The notes under the pieces were generated by a model. That model was not told the origin of the DNA. It ran no database searches and saw only the letters and a program-made list of their open reading frames with translations. This document shows positions 43,334 through 51,829 of a DNA stretch of 64,000 nt, piece by piece. How positions within the stretch are numbered: position 1 is the stretch's first letter; each line of letters opens with the position of its first letter. Origin of the DNA: Acidobacteriota bacterium (GTDB lineage: Bacteria > Acidobacteriota > Thermoanaerobaculia > Multivoradales > J023); the NCBI GenBank assembly GCA_029263315.1, contig JAJCXR010000067.1, positions 1 to 64,000 of the forward strand. The letters run 5' to 3'. A program made the position numbers and the translations under genes.

Positions 43334-44551
43334 CTATCGGTGAATCAGCGCTTCCTCGAGATCCAAATCATGGGCATCCACGGCGGTGGAGCGGAGCCCC
43401 CGTGCCGGATCTTGCCGCAACAACCAAAAGGTCTTAGCAGCACCATTCCAGCCGTGGAAAGATATCGTCCCGGTCACCCCTTGAAAATTCTCAGTGGCGA
43501 GCAACTGCTGGCGTAGATGATGGGCTTCGGGACCGCCCCTCTCGAGGGCCTCGAACAACACGTTCATCGCGTCGTAGGTGAGCATGGCGACACCAGAGGG
43601 CGGCTCGCTGAAGATCTTGCCATAGGCCAGATGGAAGGAATGGGCGATCTCGGATTCCCGATCGGCATCCCAATTGGTGACACGCATCACCCGATCCGCC
43701 GCCGGTCGATCCGCCAGCGCATTCGCTGACCAGGTGTCAGTGCCGATGAGCTGCGTCGTCATACCGATTTCTTCGATCTGCGCCAGTTGAGGGCGAAGGT
43801 CATTGTGATAATTGGGAAGGAAAAGCGCATCGGGCGCTTGCTTTTGGATACGCTCGAGGGCGGCGCTGAAATCCTTCTCTCCAGTGACGTAGGCTTCCGA
43901 TGCCACGACCTCGCCACCTGCTGTTTCGACCGCCTCCACGAAGACCTCTGCCAACCCCCGACTGTAGTCCGCCGCCTGATCGAAGAGGACGGCGCACCTG
44001 GGCCCCGCTTCTCGGACGGCAAAACGTCCCAAGGCCCAGCCTTGAGCGGCATCGCTGAGAGTGAGACGGAAAACCCACCGTTTGCCGGCCAGCACCTTGG
44101 GGTTGGAAGCCGACGGCGTCAACATCGGCAAACCATAACTCTCGGCCAACTCGGCAACCGGAATCGCCGTCGAGCTCAACATCGGACCGACGATGGCGAC
44201 GAGATCCTCTCGGCCAATCCATCGCCGCACGACCTCCGTGCTCTGATTCGGGTCGGCCCGGCTATCCTCGATAAGGATTTCGACCTTTCGTTGACGACCT
44301 TCGATCCACAGCCCACCCTCGGCGTTGACTTGCTCGACCGCAATTTCGGCCGCCGCCCGCGAAGGTATTCCGATCACCTGTGCCAGGGGGCCGGTCAGTG
44401 GGGCGATGATGCCAATGCACAAAGGGGCGTCGGGTGGAACCTCCACGCTGCGATCACAGGCCAGCGTCCAGGGCCCCACGGCGAGCCAAAACACCAGCAG
44501 GCCGATCGGTCGGCCTCCGTTTGGGACGGGCCATCTGCGACCGCTCACCAT
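43334..44551 (-). CDS. ABC-type substrate-binding lipoprotein, LivK-like (copy B)
   Basis: A 405-residue paralogue of the preceding protein, from ATG 44551 (other ATGs at 44590 and further upstream precede no signal-like N-terminus). Lipobox candidate TLAC in LVFWLAVGPWTLAC. Conserved with copy A throughout: LCIGIIAPLTGPLAQVIG, VEQVNAEGGLWIEG, ILIEDSRADPNQ, AIVGPMLSSTAIPVAELAESYGLPMLTPSASNPKVLAGK, CAVLFDQAADYSRGLAEVF, LIGTDTWSANAL and a common C-terminus (DLDLEEALIHR against GLDEATIHQ). Differences cluster in the second lobe, so ligands may differ. Tandem duplication is the simplest origin. Confidence 0.87.
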   Translation of the reverse strand: MVSGRRWPVPNGGRPIGLLVFWLAVGPWTLACDRSVEVPPDAPLCIGIIAPLTGPLAQVIGIPSRAAAEIAVEQVNAEGGLWIEGRQRKVEILIEDSRADPNQSTEVVRRWIGREDLVAIVGPMLSSTAIPVAELAESYGLPMLTPSASNPKVLAGKRWVFRLTLSDAAQGWALGRFAVREAGPRCAVLFDQAADYSRGLAEVFVEAVETAGGEVVASEAYVTGEKDFSAALERIQKQAPDALFLPNYHNDLRPQLAQIEEIGMTTQLIGTDTWSANALADRPAADRVMRVTNWDADRESEIAHSFHLAYGKIFSEPPSGVAMLTYDAMNVLFEALERGGPEAHHLRQQLLATENFQGVTGTISFHGWNGAAKTFWLLRQDPARGLRSTAVDAHDLDLEEALIHR

Positions 44552-44686
44552 TCGGCCAGAATGCAAGATAGAAACATGGCAAACAATCATATCGAAGGCG
44601 GACTCTGAGGGATACTGTAAGCGCATGGCACCGGGTACGCGGTGCATGGACTATCCCTGCAGAAAGCGAAGATGCCGCTTTCCGGC

Positions 44687-44904
44687 GTCCCGGAGGGACG
44701 AAACATCGTAGCGAGTGGTTTCAACCACTCGTCTCCGGCAAGATTCTCTCTCGTCGTCTCGCTTCCCCCCGGCCCTTGGTCACCTCGTCCAGGCCATCCT
44801 GCCAAGAACCAACAAACCATTCAGAGGTTTCTCTTCCGCCCTTCGACCCCGAAGGGGTACTCAATAAAAGCCCAGGGTCAGGAGCGCAGCGACGCCACCC
44901 TGGG
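44687..44904. repeat. Series of four hairpins, repeat-element-like
   Basis: GTCCC-GGA-GGGAC (44687-44699), CGAGTGGTT-TC-AACCACTCG (44712-44731), ACCCC-GAA-GGGGT (44846-44858), and CCCAGGGT (44871-44878) pairing with ACCCTGGG (44897-44904). The last arms flank GAGCGCAGCGACGC. Similar CCGAAGGGG and CCCAGGG...CCCTGGG modules are, as I recall but cannot verify here, common in intergenic repeats of Planctomycetes and related phyla. It may be a mobile repeat or a structured RNA. Confidence 0.55.
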
Positions 44905-44947
44905 ATGTATGGGCAGCCCTGGACTGGGTCGTCTCGGCCTCGCCGCC

Positions 44948-45195
44948 GCCTGGCCGGGGGGGCCTAGCCGGGGGCGCCTAGTCGGGGGCGACTAGCCGGA
45001 GGCGACTAGCCGGGGGCGACTAGCCGGGGGCGACTAGCCGGGGGCGACTAGCCGGGGGCGACTAGCCGGGGGGGCCTAGCCGGGGGCGACTAGTCGGGGG
45101 CGCCTAGCCGGGGGCGACTAGCCGGGGGCGACTAGCCGGGGGCGACTAGCCGGGGGCGACTAGCCAGGGGCGACTAGCCGGGGGCGACTAGCCAG
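44948..45195. repeat. Minisatellite, ~17 copies of a 14-bp unit
   Basis: A CGACTAGCCGGGGG unit is repeated about 17 times with point variants (GCCTAG for GACTAG, TCG for CCG, CCA for CCG, and one-base length changes). Every unit carries CTAG. There are no spacers, so it is not a CRISPR. It is non-coding: 14 is not a multiple of three. Confidence 0.92.
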
Positions 45196-45397
45196 CCCAT
45201 CCCCGCCCGGAGCGCCCTCCTGCTCGCGGACTCGCAGGTTGGGCGGCCCGGGCTACCAACACCGGCCCCTACAGGGCCTCAATCCAATTCTCTTTCTCCA
45301 GATCTCGCTAGATCTCGCGGTGGTTTCTTGCCGCAAAAAGAGCGCCGAGGGCCGCAGAATCTGGACATGACCTTGGATTCTAGGGCTCGTCGGAAGG

Positions 45398-46069
45398 CTA
45401 GACACTGTCCACTTTCAACATACCGTCATCAGTCGACCTACTATCCCTCCCCGGCATACTCGGGGAGGCTACCCCCAGCACGGGGATCACCAGCTCCTGC
45501 TCGATCAAAAAATCGTATTTGCGCCAAACTTTCTCGTACATGCCGAGGACCAGCGAGCGCCAGGCGAGCCAACAGCTAGCCAACAGCAGAAGCAGGAAGA
45601 GGTTGCCCGTCACCCACCAGGCCGTCGAGGATGAATAGGTCGTCAGCTGTTGGGCGGCAAAGAGATTCCAAGCCAGGATCATGAAGAGGCTGTTGACCGT
45701 CCAACCGCGGCAAATGCGCATGCGCGAGCGGGCATATTCGACCATCGAGGCCAGTTTGTCGGGCCCCGCCATCACCGCCCGACGGGCCCGATGGTAGGTG
45801 TCGATATCGTCCTCGAAGTAGCGCTCGCGGTAGCTGTCCGTCCAGCACAGGCTGAACAACCAGTCGGCACCGCGGTCGATGACGATGCCGAGCACGTAGG
45901 TCAGGGCCAGCAGGGGCGCCAGGATCAAGATGGCGGCGATGTTGTCCGCCGCCACGGCGGACACCGTCTTGGGATCTAGGGTGAGAAAAGCCAACAACCC
46001 CAAGATCAGGGCGCTGACCGCTCCGATGCCGATGACCATGAGCTCGACAAAAAGATTGGTCGTATTCAT
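45398..46069 (-). CDS. Multi-pass membrane protein, unknown function
   Basis: A 223-residue protein with about four membrane segments: residues ~5-28 (LFVELMVIGIGAVSALILGLLAF), 42-64 (AAILILAPLLALTYVLGIVI), ~123-138 (TVNSLFMILAWNLFA) and ~147-165 (WWVTGNLFLLLLLASCWLA), with a charged loop (SYRERYFEDDIDTYHRARR) between. No family recognised. It overlaps the upstream hydrolase stop by ATGA (46066-46069), so the pair is likely co-translated. Confidence 0.8.
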   Translation of the reverse strand: MNTTNLFVELMVIGIGAVSALILGLLAFLTLDPKTVSAVAADNIAAILILAPLLALTYVLGIVIDRGADWLFSLCWTDSYRERYFEDDIDTYHRARRAVMAGPDKLASMVEYARSRMRICRGWTVNSLFMILAWNLFAAQQLTTYSSSTAWWVTGNLFLLLLLASCWLAWRSLVLGMYEKVWRKYDFLIEQELVIPVLGVASPSMPGRDSRSTDDGMLKVDSV

Positions 46070-47202
46070 TGGGCGGTGACCTTGGGTTCTTCGTTCTTAC
46101 CCCAAGCGCGCCGCAATACCTGCCGCACCTCCGCCGGTTGCATGGCAAAATCCCGGTGGCTGCGCTGGTCGGGAATCCACTTCCACCAGAACATGCCGGC
46201 GATAAAATCTTTACCTTCCAAGGTTTCGAGGGCCACTTCCATCAAACGCAGGCGCAGATCTCGGTTTTCGATCGAGTCATGGCTCTCGGACAACCACGGT
46301 TGCCGGGCCGCCTCGGCGGAGGTGTCGTAGCCGATCTCGGCCAGCAGCACCGGTTTGCCATGGCGCTTGGAGAGGGCTTCCATGCGTCGCAGGGGCTCCT
46401 GCCAACCCTTGCGCAGGGCCTCTTGGGACGGATGGTCTTCCTGGCTGAGGGGAAAATAGGCTTGCACGGCGATCCAGTCGAGGGCATCCCAGAAAGGGAT
46501 CTTCTCCAGGCTGTCCCAGTTGGCGGCGTAGGTGAGGCGACCGCTGTAGACCCGGCGGACCTCGGCGATGATGCGCCGCCACTCCGCCTCGTACCCGGTG
46601 GTGGCCTCGTATTCCAAACCGACGGCCAGCAGGGTCACCCCGTTTGCTTCGGCGAAGCGGGCTTGGTCGACGATGAAAGCACGGTATTGATCGAAGAAAC
46701 GGCGCCAGGCGGCGGCATCGTCGCCGAACTCGATGGCGCCGCGCCATTGGAAGCTACCCCAGTAGGCCAAATGGGGCTTCCAGAAGAGCTGGATTTGGTG
46801 TTTTTTGGCGATGTCGACGGCGCGCTGCAAGTAACCCGTTTCCGCCGCCGGTTGGGAGCGAATGGAGCCGTCTCGACGCACCCCCGCATAGGGATGAATC
46901 GACACCCACTCGACCCCCATGTCCGCCAGCTCCACCAGGGAACGGTCCATGCTCGGCGAGCCCCAGATCTGCCCATGGCCGGGGCACGAGACGGTCATGC
47001 CGCGCAAGAAGGGTTGTGCGCCGGGGGCCCGGGGCTCGGCGCCGACATGCCCGTGGGCCGTCCAGGCTACAAACGCCGTCAGCGCCACCGCCAGACGCAA
47101 TGCCAGGCGCTGCGGTCGACTCACCCCGTCGTCCGGATCTGCTCCTTCCGAGCTCTGACCTGCCCTACCAATTTCTCTACTCGCCATTCTTCTGCTTCCC
47201 AT
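46066..47202 (-). CDS. Secreted GH113-like glycoside hydrolase
   Basis: A 378-residue TIM-barrel protein from ATG 47202, with GGAGG 6 nt before it. A signal or anchor segment (ALRLAVALTAFVAWTAHGHV) is followed by a barrel of the GH113 mannanase-like type: LVELADMGVEWVSIHPYAG, KKHQIQLFWKPHLAYW, LLAVGLEYEATTGYEAEWRRII with Glu as likely acid/base, LDWIAVQAYFPLSQ, and PVLLAEIGYDTS with the second Glu. The FWWKW near the C-terminus is also typical. Substrate (mannan or other) cannot be settled. It is coupled to the membrane protein downstream and divergent from tyrS. Confidence 0.82.
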   Translation of the reverse strand: MGSRRMASREIGRAGQSSEGADPDDGVSRPQRLALRLAVALTAFVAWTAHGHVGAEPRAPGAQPFLRGMTVSCPGHGQIWGSPSMDRSLVELADMGVEWVSIHPYAGVRRDGSIRSQPAAETGYLQRAVDIAKKHQIQLFWKPHLAYWGSFQWRGAIEFGDDAAAWRRFFDQYRAFIVDQARFAEANGVTLLAVGLEYEATTGYEAEWRRIIAEVRRVYSGRLTYAANWDSLEKIPFWDALDWIAVQAYFPLSQEDHPSQEALRKGWQEPLRRMEALSKRHGKPVLLAEIGYDTSAEAARQPWLSESHDSIENRDLRLRLMEVALETLEGKDFIAGMFWWKWIPDQRSHRDFAMQPAEVRQVLRRAWGKNEEPKVTAQ

Positions 47203-47509
47203 TCCTCGCCTCCCCCGCTGCGGAGCTCCGTCGCCGTCGATCGTTTTCCCTACGTCGCAGTTTACGGCCATCGACGCCCCGTGGTTGCGCCCACCTGAGA
47301 TCTGGGTTGGCCACCGCCGCCGAGCTCCGCACAATGTTATAGTCCAGCGTCCGTCCGCGGCCGCCTTCGATGCCGTTCGAAATCCCCTTCGGATCTCGCA
47401 GGCTCCGTCCCTTGACAAGCACCCCGTGGGCGGCCGGCCGTTTCCGAACCCGTCGATCCCAGTCTGTCATCCCTCGATCTCGTCGAGCTCCCGGAATGAG
47501 GAGAAGGTT
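47203..47509. other. Divergent promoter region of GH113-like gene and tyrS
   Basis: No gene fits. A TATAGT box at 47338-47343 faces tyrS; no matched -35 is evident, and no T-box or attenuator structure is apparent. The open frame that runs into tyrS from 47285 lacks codon-like character before 47510. Confidence 0.5.
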
Positions 47510-48817
47510 TTGAGTATTCTAGAAGAATTGAAGTGGCGCGGCTTGCTCTACGACGCTTCCGAAGGCGTCGCCGAACGACTTGCCAAGGGCCCCACCACCC
47601 TATATATCGGCTTTGACCCCACCGCCTCGAGCTTGCACGTGGGTTCCCTGCTGCAGATCCTCGGCCTGGCCAGAATGCAGCGCTATGGTCACCGTCCCAT
47701 CGCCCTGGTGGGCGGCGGCACCGGCATGATCGGCGATCCCAGCGGCAAGAGCCATGAACGGCAGCTGCTGACCGCCGACAAGGTGCAGGAAAACCTGGTG
47801 GGCTTGCGGGAGCAGTTGGGTCGCTTTCTCGATTTCGGCGACGGCGACGGCAGCACCAGCGACGGTGGATCTGGCAGTGACGCCGCCCTGGTGGACAACG
47901 GCGATTGGTTGATGAAAACCAACTTGGTGGAATTTCTGCGCGACATCGGCAAGCATTTCACCATCAATTACATGATGGCCAAGGACTCGGTGAAGACCCG
48001 CATCGACAAGGAAGAGGGCCTTTCCTTCACCGAATTCAGCTACATGCTGTTGCAGTCCTACGACTTCCTGGTGCTGCACGACAGCCACGGCTGTGAGCTG
48101 CAAATGGGCGGTAGCGACCAATGGGGCAATATCACCGCCGGCGCCGAGTTGGTGCGCAAGTTACGGCGCAAGAAAGCCTACGGCATCGTCCAGCCGTTGG
48201 TCACCACCTCCTCCGGGGTCAAATTCGGTAAGACGGAATCGGGCACCATCTGGCTCGACGCCGAGCGTACCTCCCCCTACCGCTTCTACCAGTTCTGGCT
48301 CAATACCAGCGACGCCGACGTGGTGCGCTATTTGAAGTACTTCACCTGGTTGACGCAGGATCAAATCAGCGAGCTGGCGACCACCCATGGGGAGACACCC
48401 CAGGCCCGCGAGGCCCATCGCAAGCTGGCCTCGGAGGTTACCGCCATGGTGCACGGGGCGGACGCCCTGGAGCGGGCCGTACGCTCTTCCGAGATTCTTT
48501 TCGGCGCCGAGATCAGCGATTTGCCGGTGGCGGAGATCCTCGATGTCTTCGACGACGTGCCCTCCAGCCATCAACCGAAGGAAGGATTCGAAGGCGACGG
48601 CAAGGCGCTGGTGGAGGCCCTGGTCGATGCCGGTCTGGCCGCCTCCAAGGGCGCTGCCAAGCGCCTGGTACGCGACGGCGGCGCCTACGTCAACAATCGG
48701 CGGATCACCGACGAGCGGGCTCGCTTGACCAGCCAAGACCTGCTGCATGGCCATCTGCTGGTGCTGCGGGCCGGTCAGAAGAAATACCACTTGATGAATC
48801 TCGCCGAGGGAGCCTGA
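47510..48817 (+). CDS. tyrS: Tyrosyl-tRNA synthetase
   Basis: A 435-residue class I aminoacyl-tRNA synthetase that charges tRNA-Tyr. The start is TTG 47510, matching the family N-terminus (ILEELKWRGLLYDASEG), with GGAG 6 nt upstream. HVGS at ~43-46 is the HIGH motif; the binding residues LYIGFDPTA, MIGDPSGK and LQSYDFL, and MGGSDQWGNI, are present. KFGKTESGT is the KMSKS-type loop. The C-terminal S4 domain (ASKGAAKRLVRDGGAYVNNRRI) is complete. An uncommon Gly/Asp/Ser-rich insertion (GDGDGSTSDGGSGSD) lies after LGRFLDF. A dehydrogenase-like gene follows after one base. Confidence 0.95.
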   Translation: MSILEELKWRGLLYDASEGVAERLAKGPTTLYIGFDPTASSLHVGSLLQILGLARMQRYGHRPIALVGGGTGMIGDPSGKSHERQLLTADKVQENLVGLREQLGRFLDFGDGDGSTSDGGSGSDAALVDNGDWLMKTNLVEFLRDIGKHFTINYMMAKDSVKTRIDKEEGLSFTEFSYMLLQSYDFLVLHDSHGCELQMGGSDQWGNITAGAELVRKLRRKKAYGIVQPLVTTSSGVKFGKTESGTIWLDAERTSPYRFYQFWLNTSDADVVRYLKYFTWLTQDQISELATTHGETPQAREAHRKLASEVTAMVHGADALERAVRSSEILFGAEISDLPVAEILDVFDDVPSSHQPKEGFEGDGKALVEALVDAGLAASKGAAKRLVRDGGAYVNNRRITDERARLTSQDLLHGHLLVLRAGQKKYHLMNLAEGA

Positions 48818-48818
48818 T

Positions 48819-50168
48819 ATGCCGTTGCAAGCCCTGCGGGCCAACATCCGTCAAGAGCTCTCCAAGCTCACCTTTCAACGCCGTCATGTGCACTTCCTGC
48901 TGGGCACCGACGAGCACATCCACCACGAGCGCCGGGTGGCCTTGACGCCGCGTCACATCGAGCTGCTGAACGACGACCTGCGGACCGTCGGGCTCGAGCC
49001 TCACATCTATGTCATGGCCGACGCCGGGGCCCGAGCCGGTCACGGCGGCCAGGCCCCCTTCACCGACGCCGACTACACGGCGGCCGGTGGCGCCATCGTC
49101 GACGAGCAGCAAGCAGCGGCCTTGCAGATCGATGTCCTGCATGCCCTCAAGGAGCCGACGACCTACGAGAGCCGCCTCCGGCCACCGCTGCTGCGTATCG
49201 GTGCCTTGCATTTGGCCAGCAAGCCGCCGGGCCTATGCCAAATGCTGCAACAAAAGAACTTCGCGGCGATCATCGACGGCGGTACGGTGGGCAGTTGTTC
49301 CTACCTGAAGGACGGCGGCGACCGCACCCCCATCGTCGGCAGCATGTCGCGCTTCGCCGGCTCGGTGGCGGCCCGCAAGTTGGTCGAAGGGCTGCGGCGC
49401 AACGGCATCCAAGGGGGCAAGATCGTTGTTGTCGGCGGTGGCATCGCCGGCCGTAGCGCCATCGCCCAACTGGTGGGGGTGGCCTCACCGCTGGTGGTGA
49501 TCGATCCCTGGGAACCCACCCGCCAACGGCTCGCGCAACAGCTGCCCGGCCAAGGTTTCGAGCAGCTGGAAATCCTCGAAAGCCTGACCGAAGCGGCCAT
49601 GGACGACGCCGTCGGCATCGTCTTCGCCCACCGCTCCGGCGCCAAGAAGGCCGAAAAGGTATGCGACTATGACCACCACATCGCCAGAATGCGGCGCCAC
49701 GGGGCCATCGCCGACATCGCCATCGACCAGGGCGGCAGCATCTCCCACGCCGACTACCGCGAGGAAGACGACGCCAATACCAGTCGGGCCAAGTATCAGA
49801 AATTGTTCGCCGACGATTTCTACTACTACGCCGAGACCAACATGCCCCGCGAGGAGCCCCACGAGGCGTCGGAGACCCACGGCGATGCGTCCTTGCCCTA
49901 CCTTCTTGCCCTACTCGGCCTCTGCGCGCATCTGGGGGACCCGGCGGCGGTGAGCCGTCACCTCCTCGAGCATCCGGCCCGCGCCTATAAGGACGCCGCT
50001 GAGATCACCGACCTCGGCTTGCTCGAATGCCTGGTCCAGGATCTACGCAATGGCCTACAACTGGCCATCGTCGAGGGTCAGGTGACGATCACCGACGTCG
50101 ACATCGCCGGCGACGAAGAGCTGGCGCAGTGGGTGGGTCAGTGTGCGGCGGTTCAGCCGACGTCCTGA
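48819..50168 (+). CDS. Alanine dehydrogenase/NAD(P) transhydrogenase-like protein
   Basis: A 449-residue two-domain dehydrogenase-like protein. The N-terminal part (ERRVALTPRHIELL, YVMADAGARAGH, LHALKEPTTYESRL) resembles the catalytic domain of Ala-DH. The Rossmann domain shows KIVVVGGGIAGRSAIAQL at about residue 205 and DIAIDQGGSI and YYAETNMPREEP further on, matching the Ala-DH signatures VDVAIDQGG and TNMPGAVP. It lies 1 bp after the tyrS stop, so it is almost certainly co-transcribed. Family enzymes reversibly deaminate alanine to pyruvate with NAD; saccharopine- or lysine-oxoglutarate-type specificity is possible because the N-terminal half is divergent. Confidence 0.8.
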   Translation: MPLQALRANIRQELSKLTFQRRHVHFLLGTDEHIHHERRVALTPRHIELLNDDLRTVGLEPHIYVMADAGARAGHGGQAPFTDADYTAAGGAIVDEQQAAALQIDVLHALKEPTTYESRLRPPLLRIGALHLASKPPGLCQMLQQKNFAAIIDGGTVGSCSYLKDGGDRTPIVGSMSRFAGSVAARKLVEGLRRNGIQGGKIVVVGGGIAGRSAIAQLVGVASPLVVIDPWEPTRQRLAQQLPGQGFEQLEILESLTEAAMDDAVGIVFAHRSGAKKAEKVCDYDHHIARMRRHGAIADIAIDQGGSISHADYREEDDANTSRAKYQKLFADDFYYYAETNMPREEPHEASETHGDASLPYLLALLGLCAHLGDPAAVSRHLLEHPARAYKDAAEITDLGLLECLVQDLRNGLQLAIVEGQVTITDVDIAGDEELAQWVGQCAAVQPTS

Positions 50169-50172
50169 CCCT

Positions 50173-50228
50173 GGATCGACACAGACGGGGATCGACACAG
50201 CCGGAGCTCGACACAGGCGGGATCGACG
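50173..50228 (+). repeat. Tandem repeat, 3.5 x 16 bp
   Basis: GGATCGACACAGACGG, GGATCGACACAGCCGG, AGCTCGACACAGGCGG and a partial GATCGACG follow each other just after the dehydrogenase stop codon. Non-coding. Confidence 0.82.
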
Positions 50229-50253
50229 TTTCTCGCCATGTCCGGTGCACACC

Positions 50254-50285
50254 AAAAAAAAAGAGGCCGGAAAAGCTCCGGCCTC
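50254..50285 (-). terminator. Rho-independent terminator of 50335-51348
   Basis: On the minus strand GAGGCCGGA, a 5-nt loop and TCCGGCCTC form a perfect 9-bp stem, followed by nine T's (the A-run at 50254-50262). It would also back up termination from the plus strand only weakly, as no T-run follows there. Confidence 0.9.
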
Positions 50286-50334
50286 ATTACAAGGTGCCTT
50301 GAAGGCTACCTGTCGACGTTGATCACATCCTTCT

Positions 50335-51348
50335 TCAGGGAATGTCCGCTTGGCCGGCACAGCTCATGATGGCACCCTTGTCGGAACCGGAGATGAGGCC
50401 GGACTTCTTGAGGTCATTGGTCAGGTGGCTGACGCAGCGCACGTATTGACCGTGATTTCTGACCCCGATGGCGCATTCACCGATCAGGTCGGAGAGGGTG
50501 CAGCCGTCGGCACCGAGGGTATTGTCGACACCGCTGTCGCAACCGTCGATGACAATCGTCGGGCTGAGATCGGAGTTGGGGCAAGCGTCGAGGTCGTCTT
50601 CGATGCCGTCACCGTCGGTGTCGATGAAGCCCTTGCCGAATTGCAGGTTGTCATAGACGACCACCGCGCCGGCGGCGGCGGACACGCGGGTGATCACCGC
50701 ATCCGATTGGACGCCGAAGAAATTCGTTCCGAACGGCACGATGGCGGTGCCCAGCAAGACATCGTCAACTCCGTGGACAGAGATGGTGATTGCAGAACCG
50801 GCGAAGCTGAACAACTCGAAGCCGACGGCGAAGACATCTGGATCAGAGAAGGTGAAAAAGGATCCCGATGCAAAAAGATCGGCCACCACCCAGGTGGTGC
50901 CATTGATCGGAACAATCCCCGCCCCAAGGGCCACGGTGTTACCAAAGTCAGCGTGGAAGGCAAAACCTTCGCTGAGCTCACCGGCGGGGAAACAGGGTGC
51001 CGGAGAGTCGCTGGAGAAGGGGGAGCCGCATCCTTGAACCTGACCGGGAAGCGTAATACCATTCTCGAAGTCTTCCAAGGTCAAACCGGGCGCCGCGGCC
51101 GAGAAGGTGGCCTGGTTGTTGAAAAAAGTCACCGAAGCCAGTTGCGTCGGCTGATCGATCTTCACCGCGAGGGTGGAGGTCATCGCCTTGTCGGCAACGG
51201 GACCATGGGCGAGACTGCCGTCGGCGTACATGGCGGAAAAGCTGTCAGGCTCCTGGGCGGCCACCGCCGCTGAGCTGAACGTGAAGGCGACGAAGGCCGC
51301 CAAGAGGACGAGGACGAAGGGCTGTACGATCTTGTTCTTGTAAGGCAT
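50335..51348 (-). CDS. Secreted protein with thrombospondin type-3-like Ca site
   Basis: A 337-residue exported protein from ATG 51348, with AGGAG 6 nt before it. The signal peptide is VQPFVLVLLAAFVAFTFSSAAVAA. The middle is a beta-rich domain (TFFNNQATFSAAAPGLTLEDFENG ... FSFAGSAITISVHGVDD) of the kind seen in secreted PEP-CTERM-type proteins. A DTDGDGIEDDLDACPN thrombospondin type-3 calcium-binding motif follows, then a Cys-containing end (GCDSG, DGCTLSDLIGECAIG, CVSHL). No sorting tail is present. Function unknown. Own terminator. Confidence 0.82.
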   Translation of the reverse strand: MPYKNKIVQPFVLVLLAAFVAFTFSSAAVAAQEPDSFSAMYADGSLAHGPVADKAMTSTLAVKIDQPTQLASVTFFNNQATFSAAAPGLTLEDFENGITLPGQVQGCGSPFSSDSPAPCFPAGELSEGFAFHADFGNTVALGAGIVPINGTTWVVADLFASGSFFTFSDPDVFAVGFELFSFAGSAITISVHGVDDVLLGTAIVPFGTNFFGVQSDAVITRVSAAAGAVVVYDNLQFGKGFIDTDGDGIEDDLDACPNSDLSPTIVIDGCDSGVDNTLGADGCTLSDLIGECAIGVRNHGQYVRCVSHLTNDLKKSGLISGSDKGAIMSCAGQADIP

Positions 51349-51829
51349 GATTCTCTCCTGAGTTGGGTGTGTCAATCTGCGCAGCGGACTCGATGGCACA
51401 ACGGACGACGCCTGGCCGGCAGCCAATGTGGGCGTCCTTTGTCACACCGTGTACACTGTTGTTCGCAGCTGAGATCTTGACCCAGACCCAGGGCGTGTGT
51501 CGTCAGCTAGACGCTGAAATTGAGCTCCACAAAAACCCCTCGATTCCACACCAATTCGTGGAGACCGAGGCATTCATTCTGTTGAGCCGCAGTGCGGCAA
51601 AGGGGGAGGCCTTGAATCACCCAAGCCAATATTTCACCCCAGGGGACGAACCGATCCAGCAGGTGACAATCGAACGTGCGGCGTCTTGGGCAAACCACAG
51701 GAGATGTCGCCGCGCTGGCTCGAGCCGCCCCACCCCAAACAAGGCCAAGACCAAGGCCCACCAAGAACTACCGACCAGTCAGCCGATCCAAGTAGCTGGA
51801 AGACCCAATCTTTAGAAGGAATATCTAGC
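51349..51829. other. Divergent intergenic region
   Basis: About 480 bp between a minus-strand secreted protein and a plus-strand regulator. Open frames present are compositionally poor and unsupported by any family. Promoters for both neighbours are expected, but I cannot place them. Confidence 0.5.

Larger units (their letters stand above)
44552..45397. other. Gene-free region: hairpin series plus minisatellite
   Basis: Nearly 850 bp with no convincing gene. The left half holds four inverted repeats (44687-44904) and the centre a 14-bp tandem array (44948-45195). The right end, 45196-45397, is ordinary GC-rich sequence in which I see nothing further. Confidence 0.7.

Noticed and set aside
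44948..45195. Repeat array as a CRISPR
   Set aside because: Units are 14 bp with no unique spacers and no cas genes nearby.
51363..51815. 150-aa open frame before the response regulator
   Set aside because: No family, no ribosome-binding site, mixed composition; likely chance.
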